Assembly (NCBI GenBank): GCA_965199165.1
Contig: OZ240681.1
Location: 1,550,001-1,614,000, forward strand
Length of the DNA: 64,000 bases
Reading direction: 5' to 3'
Source of the DNA: LMUY01 sp965199165
GTDB lineage: Bacteria; Pseudomonadota; Alphaproteobacteria; Acetobacterales; Acetobacteraceae
The position numbers and the translations under genes were made by a program. The stretch's first letter is position 1; each line of letters starts with the position of its first letter. Below are positions 51,862 through 60,709 of the stretch, piece by piece. The notes under the pieces are model-generated. The model saw only the letters and a program-made list of their open reading frames with translations, was not told the DNA's origin and searched no databases.

Positions 51862-52968
51862 CTACCAGCCGTTCACCCGGGTCCACATCGCCACCACCTC
51901 GTCGCTGCCATCCACCACATAGTAGCGGTCATGCGCGGCCGCCGTCATGCAGGCGTGGTTGGGGGCGACGCGCAGCTTGGCGCCGATCGGAAGGTCGGGG
52001 AAGGGCAGGGTCGGGTCGCATTCCACCACCCCGTGCTCCTGGTAGGCGTGGCGGATCACCGCGCCGCCCAGGCTGGGCGTGCCCGCCAGGTCCAGCAGGA
52101 GGCCGAAGCCGTAATCCACCGGCGCCGCCGCCGTGCTGTGGTCCTTCGACAGGGCCAGCCCGCCCGCGTCCAGCAACAGCCGGCGCTCGTCCGCCCGGCG
52201 GCCGATCACGCTGGACAGCACCGTCAGCGCGATCCCGTCCAGCCCGTGGCTGCCGACCTGCATCTGGAACAGGTCGCCGAACATGTAGACGCCGGCCCGG
52301 ACCTCCGTCGCGCCGTCCATGCGCGGCGCATGCAGCGCGGTCGGCGTGCTGCCGAGCGACACGATGCCGACCGTATGCCCCGCCGCCCGCAGCCGGCTGG
52401 CGGCGAAGGCGACGCCGCCGCTCTCCGCATCCGCCACCGCGGCAAGCTGGTCGGTGGACCGGGCGGCATAGCTGTGGCCGGCATGCGTCAGCACCCCCGC
52501 CAGGCTGCGGCCGAGGCTCGCCGCCAACTCCAGCAGCGCCGGGCCGTGTGGCGTGACGCCGCCGCGGCGCTCGCCGGTGTCCACCTCGATCAGCGCGCGC
52601 ACCGGCACCGGGGAGGCCGCGATCAGCGCCGCGGTCGCCGGGTCGTCGGTGATGACGGCGATGTCGGCGCCGGCGGCGTTCAGCTTGGCCACCTGCGCCA
52701 GCTTCTGCGGCGTGATGCCGACGGCGTAGACCTGGTCGAACACGCCATGTCCGACGAAGTACTCGGCCTCCGCCAGGGTGGACACGGTGATGCCGCCGGG
52801 TTGCCCGGCCAAGGCAAGCCGGGCCACGTCGATCGACTTGGCGGTCTTCATGTGCGGCCGCAGCCCCACGCCGTGCCGGGCCACCGCCTGCGCCATCGCG
52901 TCGAGGTTGCGGCGCAGGATGCCGCGGTCCAGCACCAGGCACGGAGTCGGCAGGTCGGCGAGCCGCAT
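51862..52968 (-). CDS. DSD1-family PLP enzyme (D-threonine aldolase / D-serine dehydratase-like)
   Basis: The protein is 368 residues, fold-type III. Lys41 in RPHMKTAKS is the PLP lysine of the alanine-racemase-like barrel. The C-terminal APNHACMTAAAHDRYYVVDG has the His-x-Cys zinc site of D-threonine aldolase/D-serine dehydratase. VLTHAGHSYAA and VSLGSTPTAL match this group. It would cleave or dehydrate a D-amino acid such as D-threonine. It is flanked by PIN and SDR genes on the same strand. Confidence 0.88.
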   Translation of the reverse strand: MRLADLPTPCLVLDRGILRRNLDAMAQAVARHGVGLRPHMKTAKSIDVARLALAGQPGGITVSTLAEAEYFVGHGVFDQVYAVGITPQKLAQVAKLNAAGADIAVITDDPATAALIAASPVPVRALIEVDTGERRGGVTPHGPALLELAASLGRSLAGVLTHAGHSYAARSTDQLAAVADAESGGVAFAASRLRAAGHTVGIVSLGSTPTALHAPRMDGATEVRAGVYMFGDLFQMQVGSHGLDGIALTVLSSVIGRRADERRLLLDAGGLALSKDHSTAAAPVDYGFGLLLDLAGTPSLGGAVIRHAYQEHGVVECDPTLPFPDLPIGAKLRVAPNHACMTAAAHDRYYVVDGSDEVVAMWTRVNGW

Positions 52969-52976
52969 GGCCGGGC

Positions 52977-53648
52977 CTAGAACCGCTCGACGGCGGGGCG
53001 TACGGCGATCTCGTCCGTCCAGCAGGAGCGTGGCTGGTCCAGCATGGCCGCCATGGTTGCGGCGATCGCGTCCGGGTCGAGGTGGCTATCCGGCGACGCC
53101 TCCGGGCGGGATGCCGCCCGGATCGCGCCATCCACCACGACGTGCAGGACGTGGATGCCCTGCGGGTGCAGCTCCCGCGCCATGGATTGCGCCAGGCCGC
53201 GCAGGGCGAACTTGCCCATCGCGAAAGGCGCGGATTGCGGGAAGCCCTTCACCCCCGCTGAGGCGCCGGTCAGCATGATGCAGCCCCCGCCCGCCGCCAG
53301 CATGCCCTTTGCCGCCTGCTGCGCCACCAGGAAGGCGCCGAACGCCGTCACCTCCAGCGACCGGCGCACCGCCTCCGGGTCCAGCTCCACCAGCGGGCCG
53401 CGGGCGCGCTGGCTGGCGTTGTAGAGCACGATGCCCGGTGCCCCGACCGCCGCGAACAGCGCCGCCACCGCCTCCGGCCGGGACGCGTCGCAGGCATGCA
53501 GCGCGGCCTCGGTCTCGGCCGCCAACGCCGCCAGCTTGCCCGTGTCGCGCGCGGCCAGCGCCACCCTGTGGCCGCGCTTGGCGAGCAGGCGCGCGAAGGC
53601 GGCTGAAAGGCCGGGGCCGGCCCCGACGATCAGGGCATCCGCGCTCAT
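52977..53648 (-). CDS. SDR-family protein with Phe in place of catalytic Tyr
   Basis: The protein is 223 residues. Cofactor motif: LIVGAGPGLSAAFA. The usual SDR YxxxK reads FAMGK (APFAMGKFALRGLA), so the proton-donating tyrosine is phenylalanine. The LHVVVDGAIR segment and the rest of the fold are intact. This belongs to an SDR group annotated simply as short-chain dehydrogenases; whether it is catalytic is uncertain. Its ATG overlaps the upstream hydratase stop (ATGA). Confidence 0.82.
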   Translation of the reverse strand: MSADALIVGAGPGLSAAFARLLAKRGHRVALAARDTGKLAALAAETEAALHACDASRPEAVAALFAAVGAPGIVLYNASQRARGPLVELDPEAVRRSLEVTAFGAFLVAQQAAKGMLAAGGGCIMLTGASAGVKGFPQSAPFAMGKFALRGLAQSMARELHPQGIHVLHVVVDGAIRAASRPEASPDSHLDPDAIAATMAAMLDQPRSCWTDEIAVRPAVERF

Positions 53649-54400
53649 GGGGTGAACTCCACCGCGGCCGAGCCGGCATGCGCGAACTCGACCTGGACCT
53701 GGGCCGACGGGCCGACGAAGTCCTTGCCGGTCCATGAGCCGCAGGTGAGGTACTGGCCGGCGCGCAGGCCGCCTGCCCAATGCGCGCCGGCGTCGGCCAG
53801 CCACTGCACCAGCCGGATCATGTCCCCGGCCGGGTTGGCGGTGGCGGTCTTGACCTCCTCCCCGTCCACGAGCACCCGCACCGTCTCCCGCGCGAAGTCG
53901 ATGCCCTGCCAATCCGCGGCCGGCGCCCCGTAGACGAAGCCGCCATGGGTGCTGAAATCCGCCAGCAGCGACAGCTTGTCCTGTTCGTCCGGGTTGGTGA
54001 ACCGCGAGTCCAGCACCTCGATCGCGGGCAGGCAGTATGCGACTGCGGCGATCACCTCGGCCCGGCCATACGGCTCCGCCCGCGGCGGCAGGTCGGCGCC
54101 GAGGCGGAAGCAGATTTCCGCCTCCACCCCGCGCAACGTCCTGCTGCTGCCGCCGACATGCGAGGGGCTGGCGTGAATCCCCGCGGCCGGCATCGGCGCG
54201 CAGGTGCACGGGCCGCCGGGTCCGGAGCTGCCGACCTTCCAGCCGCCGATGCCGCCCAGCGCCTCCATCACCCGGCGCTGCACCGCATAGGCCGCCGCCT
54301 CGTCCACCGGCGCCAAGGCCCGCGGCAGCGCATGGAGCTTCTGCGTCGGGTCGCGCCATGCGCTCAGCAGCAGCGCGGCGGTGTCAGCGTGTCGGTCCAT
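53645..54400 (-). CDS. 2-keto-4-pentenoate hydratase (MhpD/FAH superfamily)
   Basis: The protein is 251 residues. GGWKVGSSGPG, then VEAEICFRLGADLPPRAEPY with the metal glutamates, PAIEVLDSRFTN, and NPAGDMIRLVQWLADAG match the hydratase/decarboxylase branch of the fumarylacetoacetase superfamily. It would hydrate 2-hydroxypenta-2,4-dienoate or decarboxylate an oxalocrotonate. Coupled to the SDR gene downstream, it looks like part of an aromatic ring-cleavage pathway. Divergent from ribF. Confidence 0.85.
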   Translation of the reverse strand: MDRHADTAALLLSAWRDPTQKLHALPRALAPVDEAAAYAVQRRVMEALGGIGGWKVGSSGPGGPCTCAPMPAAGIHASPSHVGGSSRTLRGVEAEICFRLGADLPPRAEPYGRAEVIAAVAYCLPAIEVLDSRFTNPDEQDKLSLLADFSTHGGFVYGAPAADWQGIDFARETVRVLVDGEEVKTATANPAGDMIRLVQWLADAGAHWAGGLRAGQYLTCGSWTGKDFVGPSAQVQVEFAHAGSAAVEFTP

Positions 54401-54513
54401 GCGGGAGGCCTTCAAGGGATGGAGGACGGCGATTAAGGCACCAGCGCTGGCCCTTGCCAATCGCCGGCCGCCCCGCGACAAGCGGCGGAGGCACGGGACG
54501 GTTCGGCAGGGCG

Positions 54514-55434
54514 ATGCAGCGGCACACGGATTGGCGGAACCTGCCGGACAGCGTCCGGGGCGCCACGCTCGCCCTGGGCAATTTCGACGGGGTGCACCGG
54601 GGCCACGCCCACCTGCTGGCCAGCGCCCATGCCGCCCGGCCGGACGCTCCGCTCGCCGCCCTGACGTTCGAGCCGCATCCGCGCGAGCTGTTCCGTCCGG
54701 ACGACCCCCCCTTCCGCCTCTGCCTGCCGTCGGCGCGCGCGGATGCGCTGGGGGCGCTCGGGGTGCAGCACGTGGTCGAGGTGGCGTTCGACCGCGCGTT
54801 CAGCCTGCTGGCGGCCGACGAGTTCATCATGGAGGTGCTGCGGGGCGCCGTCGGCGCCGTGCACCTGGCGTGCGGGCCGGACTTCGCCTTCGGCCATCGG
54901 CGCGGCGGCGACGTGACCCTGCTGGCCGCCCGGGCGGAGGCGCTCGGCATGGGGCTGACGGTGGTGCCGCCGCTGGCCGACGCGAGCGGTCCGATCAGCT
55001 CCACTCGCATCCGCCGCGTGCTGCAGGACGGCTACCCCGAGCGTGCGACCGACGATCTGGGCCGGCCCTGGAGCATCCGCGGCACGGTGTCGCATGGCGA
55101 CGCGCGCGGGCGGACGATCGGCTTCCCGACCGCCAACATCGCGCTGGGCAGCCAGTTGGAGCCGGCGCGCGGCGTCTACGCCGTCACCGTGCCGATCGAC
55201 GGGGTCGTCGTCCCCGGCGTGGCCAATATCGGCCGCCGCCCGACGGTGGTGGACGGCGCGATCAGCCGGGTGGAGGCGCACCTGTTCGACTATGCGGGCG
55301 ATCTGTACGGGCGGGAGCTGGACGTGTCGCTGCACGCCTTCCTGCGCGCGGAACGCCGCTTCGCCGGGCTGGAGGAACTGCGTGCGCAGATCGCGCTGGA
55401 CGCGGCGGAGGCCCGGCGGCTGCTCGGCGCCTGA
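54514..55434 (+). CDS. ribF: Bifunctional riboflavin kinase / FAD synthetase
   Basis: The protein is 306 residues. The N-terminal FAD synthetase half has LALGNFDGVHRGHAHLL and a later GPISSTRIRRVL. The C-terminal flavokinase half (from about residue 185) has GRTIGFPTANIAL and NIGRRPTV. It converts riboflavin to FMN and FAD, the cofactors used by the several flavoenzymes here. The leader of about 110 bases shows no FMN riboswitch. Confidence 0.94.
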   Translation: MQRHTDWRNLPDSVRGATLALGNFDGVHRGHAHLLASAHAARPDAPLAALTFEPHPRELFRPDDPPFRLCLPSARADALGALGVQHVVEVAFDRAFSLLAADEFIMEVLRGAVGAVHLACGPDFAFGHRRGGDVTLLAARAEALGMGLTVVPPLADASGPISSTRIRRVLQDGYPERATDDLGRPWSIRGTVSHGDARGRTIGFPTANIALGSQLEPARGVYAVTVPIDGVVVPGVANIGRRPTVVDGAISRVEAHLFDYAGDLYGRELDVSLHAFLRAERRFAGLEELRAQIALDAAEARRLLGA

Positions 55435-55569
55435 GCGGTTGGAGTTGAAGGACCGGGGCCGCGCTGCCATCTCCATGGCACCGGTGTCATTTGCATCTGC
55501 CACCGGCGGGCCTAGTGTGCGGCCCTGAAGAATGCGCGCGAGGCGGCCTCGCCTCGCCTGGAGGGATCC

Positions 55570-55821
55570 ATGGGTGGTTTAAGCATTTGGCACTGGATGA
55601 TCGTCTTGGTCGTCGTCCTGCTGCTGTTCGGAAGCGGCAAGGTCAGCAACCTGATGGGTGACTTCGCCAAGGGCATCAAGTCGTTCAAGAAGAACATGGC
55701 CGAGGATGACGCCTCCATGGAAGCGTCGGCCGACCGCCCGGCCGGCACCATCGCGGCACCCGGTGCCACCACCACGGCGCACACGACGACCCCCGTGCGC
55801 GAGACCACGGTCAACCACTAG
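55570..55821 (+). CDS. tatA: Sec-independent translocase protein TatA
   Basis: The protein is 83 residues, with GGAGG before the ATG. The single membrane helix (WHWMIVLVVVLLLFGSGKV, about residues 7-25), an FGSGK hinge and an amphipathic helix NLMGDFAKGIKSFKKNM are the TatA hallmarks. A threonine-rich acidic tail ends the protein. tatB and tatC are not adjacent. A GH10 xylanase with a twin-arginine leader is encoded convergently next to it. Confidence 0.93.
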   Translation: MGGLSIWHWMIVLVVVLLLFGSGKVSNLMGDFAKGIKSFKKNMAEDDASMEASADRPAGTIAAPGATTTAHTTTPVRETTVNH

Positions 55822-55827
55822 CTGCAG

Positions 55828-55863
55828 CGTAGGGTGCAATGCGCTTTGGGATCGCACCCTACG
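55828..55863. terminator. Bidirectional hairpin between tatA and xylanase
   Basis: It is a perfect 10-bp inverted repeat, CGTAGGGTGC and GCACCCTACG, with a 16-base loop. It begins seven bases after the tatA stop and includes the xylanase stop codon (55859-55861). It lies between convergent genes, so it likely ends both transcripts. Confidence 0.65.
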
Positions 55864-57070
55864 AGCGGCGGAGGGCGTCGGCCATCGCCTGCCAATAGGG
55901 CGTTCTGTGGCCGTCATCGTCGAGCGGCAGGCCCCGGTGCTCCAGCCCGTCCTGGCGCTTCACGAAAGGGTTGGTGGCAAGCCAGGAATACTTGTCCTCG
56001 ATCCCCCAGGTGATGAAGGTCTTGATGCCGCCGTCGATCGCGGCATCCACGAATGCCCGCACCCGGTCCGCCACCAGCTTGTCCCGCGCGGCGAACCCGT
56101 CCGGGATCTTCCAGTGCTCGCGCACGTCCATCTCGGTGACCACGAGCTCCACGCCCTCGTTGCCGAGCAGCCGGCAGAACTGGGTGAAGTAGGGGCCGGA
56201 GAACGGCTGCACCATCTGCAGGTGGCCCTGCAGCCCCACCGCGTCCAGCGGCACGCCCGCCTTGCGCAGGCTGCGCACGAGGTTGAGCAGGCGGCGCCGC
56301 TTCTCGAAATGGTGCGGCGCTGACTCCTCTGTCCCGTACTCGTTCAGCGCCACGCGAACGCTGCGGTCCCGCTCCTTGGCGATGCGCAGCGCGGTGGCGA
56401 TGTAGTCCGGCCCCAGCGCCCGCAGCCACGGTGAGTCGCGCAGTTCGCCCGGCCCGGTCTGCGGCGTGTCGCTGCCCGAAGGGTCGGCCACCACCTCGTT
56501 GACCACGTCCCAGTCATGGATGGAGCCTTGGGTGTGCGACATCACCCGGGTGATGTGGGTGTCCATCACGGCACGGGCGCGGTCCGCGCTTTCCCCGAGC
56601 GCCTTGGTGACCCAGTCCGGCAGGTCCAGGTGCCACACCAGCGCGTGGCCCCGCACCGGGCGGCCGCGCGGCCGGGCCCAGTTCAGCAGGGTGTCCAGCG
56701 GGCCGAAGTTGAAGCTGCCTTCCTTCGGCTGCAGCATGCCCCATTTCGTCTCGTAGTCCGGCATCACCATGCCGCACTCCGCGTTCACGTTGGCCGCGAA
56801 CACCGGGTCTGTCGCCAGCAGGTTCGACTGGATCGCCGCGCCGTACATCCGGCCATGCGCCGCCGCGATCGGCCCCAGCCCCGGGCCGGCGAAGGCGCTG
56901 GCCGGCCCGGCGGGAGGCGACGTGGGCACCGGCGCGGCGGGCGGTGCGTCCGACACCCGGCGGGCCGGCGGGCCGGCTGCCTTCGAGGGGCCCGCCCACA
57001 GCCCCATGCCGGCGAGCGTCGCCGCGACGACGTCCCGCCGGCTGGCCAGGCGGGGCGGTTTGACGATCAC
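55859..57070 (-). CDS. GH10 endo-1,4-beta-xylanase, exported
   Basis: The protein is 403 residues. A twin-arginine motif (SRRDVVAATLAGMGLWAG) gives a probable Tat signal, followed by a 40-residue proline/alanine spacer. The GH10 domain has VRGHALVWH, the acid/base glutamate in WDVVNEVVAD, and the nucleophile in VTEMDVREHW. WGIEDKYSW near the end closes the barrel. It cleaves xylan or related glycans outside the cytoplasm. It is placed beside tatA. Confidence 0.9.
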   Translation of the reverse strand: MIVKPPRLASRRDVVAATLAGMGLWAGPSKAAGPPARRVSDAPPAAPVPTSPPAGPASAFAGPGLGPIAAAHGRMYGAAIQSNLLATDPVFAANVNAECGMVMPDYETKWGMLQPKEGSFNFGPLDTLLNWARPRGRPVRGHALVWHLDLPDWVTKALGESADRARAVMDTHITRVMSHTQGSIHDWDVVNEVVADPSGSDTPQTGPGELRDSPWLRALGPDYIATALRIAKERDRSVRVALNEYGTEESAPHHFEKRRRLLNLVRSLRKAGVPLDAVGLQGHLQMVQPFSGPYFTQFCRLLGNEGVELVVTEMDVREHWKIPDGFAARDKLVADRVRAFVDAAIDGGIKTFITWGIEDKYSWLATNPFVKRQDGLEHRGLPLDDDGHRTPYWQAMADALRRS

Positions 57071-57151
57071 CGCGCGCTCGGCGACTTATGACGCGCGGCC
57101 CGGCAACCAAGCGGGTTGGCGGCGCCGCGCTCCAGGGAGTCCGTCACAATC

Positions 57152-57472
57152 ATGATCGTCGACATGCGCATCTATACCACCCGGCCGGGCAAGCTGGCTG
57201 CCTTCGTGGCGCTCTACAAGGATTATGCCTGGGCGTTGCAGCAGAAATACCTCGGTCGCTGCCTGGGCTGGTACACGGTGGCGGAGGGGCCGCTGAACCA
57301 GGTCGTGCATCTCTGGGCCTATGACAGCATGGCGGACCGCGAGGCGCGCCGCGGCGCCATGGCCACCGACCCGGCCTGGGGCGACTACCTCCGGCGGTCG
57401 GAGGAGGCCGGGCTGCTGGTCGCGCAGGAGAACCGCTTCCTCAAGCCGACGGATTTCTCCCCCGCGGCCTGA
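57152..57472 (+). CDS. NIPSNAP family protein
   Basis: The protein is 106 residues. MIVDMRIYTTRPGKLAAFV at the start and LNQVVHLWAYDSMADREARR in the middle match the dimeric alpha/beta-barrel NIPSNAP fold, which also contains small monooxygenase-like enzymes. AGGGAG lies 13 bases before the ATG; an earlier in-frame ATG exists at 57116. The function is unknown. It is convergent with the ABC permease gene. Confidence 0.82.
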   Translation: MIVDMRIYTTRPGKLAAFVALYKDYAWALQQKYLGRCLGWYTVAEGPLNQVVHLWAYDSMADREARRGAMATDPAWGDYLRRSEEAGLLVAQENRFLKPTDFSPAA

Positions 57473-57473
57473 A

Positions 57474-58274
57474 TCAACGCCGCGGGTCGAGCCGGTCGCC
57501 CAGCGCGTCGCCCAGCAGGTTGAACCCGAGGGCGGCGAGCAGGATCGCGCCGCCGGAGAACACGGCGACCCATGGGCTCAGCAGCAGGAAGGTGCGGCTT
57601 TCCGCCAGCATGCGGCCGAGCGAGGGGGTCGGCGGCTGGGTGCCCAGGCCAAGGAAGGACAGGCTCGCCTCCACCAGCATCGCCGTCGACAGGGCCAGGC
57701 TGGTCTGCACCAGGATCGCCGGCAGCAGGTTGGGCACCATGTGGCGCAGCAGGATGCGCGCCTGCGTGCAGCCGCTGGTGCGGGCGGCATCGATGAACTC
57801 CGCCCGCCGCAGCACCAGGGCGGGCGCGCGCAGGGTGCGGGCGAAGATCGGCGTGTAGACCACGGCGATCGCCACCGCCGTGCTGGGCGCACCCGGCCCC
57901 AGCACGGTGATGACGCCGATCGCCAGCAGGATCACCGGGAAGGCGAACAGCACGTCCATCAGCCGCATCAGCACCCGCTCCGTCCAGCCGCCCCACCAGG
58001 ACGCGGCCAACCCGATGCCGCCGCCGAGCGTGAGCGCCACCCCTACCGAGGCCACCGCCACGGCGAACACGGTGCGGTAGCCCCACAGGATGCGCGACAG
58101 CGTGTCCCGGCCGAAATTGTCCGTGCCGAGCCAATGCGCTGCGCCCGGCCCGCGCAGGCGATGCAGGATGTCCTGCGCGTTGGGCGCGAACGGCGACAGC
58201 AGCGGCGCCGCCAGCGCGGCGGCCAGCAGCAGCGCCACCAGCACGCCGGACGCCCATAGCAGCCCGTGCCTCAC
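57474..58274 (-). CDS. ABC transporter permease, DppC type
   Basis: The protein is 266 residues. The opening HWLGTDNFGRDTLSRILWGY is the DppC/OppC N-terminal motif. About six helices follow, with the EAA loop AARTSGCTQARILLRHMVPN and EASLSFLGLGTQPP. Its start overlaps the DppB-type stop (ATGA). It forms the peptide-class inner-membrane channel with the gene upstream. No DppD/F ATPase genes are in the cluster. Confidence 0.92.
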   Translation of the reverse strand: MRHGLLWASGVLVALLLAAALAAPLLSPFAPNAQDILHRLRGPGAAHWLGTDNFGRDTLSRILWGYRTVFAVAVASVGVALTLGGGIGLAASWWGGWTERVLMRLMDVLFAFPVILLAIGVITVLGPGAPSTAVAIAVVYTPIFARTLRAPALVLRRAEFIDAARTSGCTQARILLRHMVPNLLPAILVQTSLALSTAMLVEASLSFLGLGTQPPTPSLGRMLAESRTFLLLSPWVAVFSGGAILLAALGFNLLGDALGDRLDPRR

Positions 58275-59218
58275 CGTCGCAGCCGCGGGTCCGCGGCGAG
58301 GCAGAGCAGGTCCACCGCCGCGTTCACCCCCACGAACACGACGGTGGCCAGCAGCACCACCGCCTGCACCAGCGGCACGTTGCGCTCCGCCACCGCACCC
58401 ACCACCAGCCGCCCCAGGCCGGGCAGCGCGAACACCTGCTCCACCACCACGGAGCCGCCGAACAGGTAGCCGGCGATCACGCCCAGGTTGGTCAGGAACG
58501 GCAGCAGCGCGTTGCGCAACGCATGCACGCCGACAACGGCGCGCGGCGGCAGGCCCTTGGCGCGGGCGGTGCGCACGTAATCCTGCGCCATCGCCTCCAG
58601 CATCGCGGCGCGGACCACCCGCGCCAACGCCGCCAGCGCCGGCAGCGCCAGGGCCAGCACCGGCAGGGTGACGCGGCGCAGGTTACCCGCCGGGTCATCC
58701 ACCAGGTCCACCCAGCCCGGCGGCGCCACCCCGGGTGCTAGCACCGCCGCCCCATACAGCAGCAGCGTGCCCAGCCAGAAGGAGGGCACGGTGATGCCGG
58801 TGATCGTCGCCACCCGGACCGCCGCGTCCGCGCCGCGCGAGCGGGTGGTGGCCATCAGGCAACCAAGCGGCACCGCCAGCAGCCCGGCCAGCAGCACCGC
58901 CAGCACCGTCACCTCCGCCGTCACGGCGATGCGGGGCACGATCTCCGCCAGCACCGGTTGCCCAGTCAGCACGCTGGTGCCGAAGTCGCCATGCAGCGCC
59001 CGCCACAGCCAGCGCCCATACTGCGTGACGGCGGAGCCGGTGAGCCCCAGCCGTTCGCGCGTGGCGGCAAGCTGCGCGTCCGACACCTCGGCATTGGCGC
59101 CCAGCATCACCTGCACCGCGTCGCCCGGGATCAGCCGGACGGCCGCGAAGGTGAGGACGGAGACGCCGAACACCGTCAGCAGCAAGCCGCCCAGCCGCCG
59201 CAGACCCGCCGCGAGCAA
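58271..59218 (-). CDS. ABC transporter permease, DppB type
   Basis: The protein is 315 residues. The typical DppB opening (LLTVFGVSVLTFAAVRLIPGD) is followed by six helices, a TVLAVLLAGLLAVPLGCLMA region, and EAA loop text DYVRTARAKGLPPRAVVGVH. It lies three bases after the binding-protein stop. With the DppC-type partner and binding protein it imports a peptide-like or opine-like ligand. Confidence 0.92.
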   Translation of the reverse strand: MLAAGLRRLGGLLLTVFGVSVLTFAAVRLIPGDAVQVMLGANAEVSDAQLAATRERLGLTGSAVTQYGRWLWRALHGDFGTSVLTGQPVLAEIVPRIAVTAEVTVLAVLLAGLLAVPLGCLMATTRSRGADAAVRVATITGITVPSFWLGTLLLYGAAVLAPGVAPPGWVDLVDDPAGNLRRVTLPVLALALPALAALARVVRAAMLEAMAQDYVRTARAKGLPPRAVVGVHALRNALLPFLTNLGVIAGYLFGGSVVVEQVFALPGLGRLVVGAVAERNVPLVQAVVLLATVVFVGVNAAVDLLCLAADPRLRR

Positions 59219-59221
59219 GCG

Positions 59222-60709
59222 CTACTTCCCGAGCGAGGTCTCGCGCAGGCCGCGCAGGCTGCGCGTGGCGACCGGGCTGAAACCGGACACGTTGGCCCGC
59301 GTGGCGGTGAACAGCGTGCCATAGGCCAGGTGCACGACCGGCCCCTGGCAGGCCAGGAAGCGCTGCGCCTGGTCATACAGCGTCTTGCGCATCGCCGGGT
59401 CCGTGCTGGTGCGGGCCTGCGTGAGCAGCGCGTCCAGCTTGGGGTCGCTGAACTTGTAGACGTTGGTGGCGCCCCCCGTGGCGAAGGTGCGGCCGAAATA
59501 GTCGTCAGGGTCCGGGCCGCCGCTGTTCAGGCTGGCGAAGGCCTGGAAGTTGCCGGCCCGCCAGTCGGCGATGAAGCGGCCCTGCTCCTGCACGTTCAGC
59601 TCCACGGCGAACCCGGCCTGGTCCAGCTGCGCCTGCAGCACCTGTGCCACGTCCACCACCTGCTGCAGGCTGCCCAGCACGTTGATCGTCACCTTCACCG
59701 GTGGCGTCAGCCCGGCCTGCTTCAGCAGCGCCACGGCGCGCGCGGGGTCTGGATGGTAGCAGGCGAACTGGTCCACCGGCAGCGCCCACGCCACGAGCGC
59801 GGGGGAAAGCGGGCCGGCGGGCACGGCCTGGCCGTAATACGCCGCCTGCACCAGCTGGGCGCGATCGATCGCGGTGTTCACCGCCTCGCGCACCTCGGCC
59901 TTGTCGAAGGGCGGCTTGGAGGCGTTCAGCCCCAGCACGCTGTAGGCCAGGTCCTCCGTGTGCTGGACCTGCACGCCCGCCGTGGTGGCCAAAGCTGCGG
60001 CCGATGCCGCGTCCAGTGCGGGCAGCATGCCGTAGCTGCCGCCGGACAAGCCCAGCTGCCGGGTCGCCGCCTCCGGCACGATGTCGAACTTCAGCCCGGC
60101 GAGCTTCGGCAGCCCGGCATCCCAGTAATGCGCGTTGCGGTCCAGGCCGATGAAGGTGTCCGGAACCCACTGCCGGAACACGAACGGTCCGGTGCCGACC
60201 GGCTGCCGTGCCAGCGTGGCCACCGCCTCCGGCGGCACGATCGCCAACGCGGCGAGCTGCGCCAGGAACGGCGCCGACGGCTCGGTGAGGGTGATGGTCA
60301 GTGCCGCATCGCCGTCCGGCTCGACCGAGGCGACCGTGGTGAAGCGGGAGGCGTAGGGCGAGCCGGTTTTGGGATCCCGCACCCGCGCGATGGAGGCAGC
60401 CACGTCCGCCGCGGTGACGGCGCGGCCGTTGTGGAAGGTGGCGCCCTCGCGCAGCACGAAGTGGTAGGTCTTGCCATCCGGCGACACCGTCCAGGACTGC
60501 GCCAGCGCCGGCACCGTCTGCAGCTTGCCGTCGATCGCCGTCAGCCCCTCGTAGATCGTGCTGGTGACGAGTTGGGTGGCGAAGCTGGTGGCGACGTGCG
60601 GGTCCAGTCCAACGGGCGACTGGTCGGTCGCGATGTCCAGCACCTGCGCCCGCGTGGCCAGCGGGGCGGCTGCGAGGGCAGCGGCCAAGGCGAGGGCCAG
60701 ATGCTTCAT
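59222..60709 (-). CDS. ABC substrate-binding protein family 5
   Basis: The protein is 495 residues. Signal peptide: LALALAAALAAAPLATRAQ. SBP_bac_5 text: SPVGLDPHVATSFATQLVTS, GKTYHFVLREGATFHNGRAV, PVGTGPFVFRQWVP, and NASKPPFDKAEVREAVNTAI. It delivers ligand to the permeases downstream. Its ATG overlaps the trpF stop (ATGA), so the transporter is translated from the ihfB-lapA-trpF message, an unusual location. Confidence 0.9.
   Translation of the reverse strand: MKHLALALAAALAAAPLATRAQVLDIATDQSPVGLDPHVATSFATQLVTSTIYEGLTAIDGKLQTVPALAQSWTVSPDGKTYHFVLREGATFHNGRAVTAADVAASIARVRDPKTGSPYASRFTTVASVEPDGDAALTITLTEPSAPFLAQLAALAIVPPEAVATLARQPVGTGPFVFRQWVPDTFIGLDRNAHYWDAGLPKLAGLKFDIVPEAATRQLGLSGGSYGMLPALDAASAAALATTAGVQVQHTEDLAYSVLGLNASKPPFDKAEVREAVNTAIDRAQLVQAAYYGQAVPAGPLSPALVAWALPVDQFACYHPDPARAVALLKQAGLTPPVKVTINVLGSLQQVVDVAQVLQAQLDQAGFAVELNVQEQGRFIADWRAGNFQAFASLNSGGPDPDDYFGRTFATGGATNVYKFSDPKLDALLTQARTSTDPAMRKTLYDQAQRFLACQGPVVHLAYGTLFTATRANVSGFSPVATRSLRGLRETSLGK

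Noticed and set aside
54401..54513. FMN riboswitch upstream of ribF
   Set aside because: No AGGAUAUU-type or GGAUGGGAGA-like conserved core is present in the gap.
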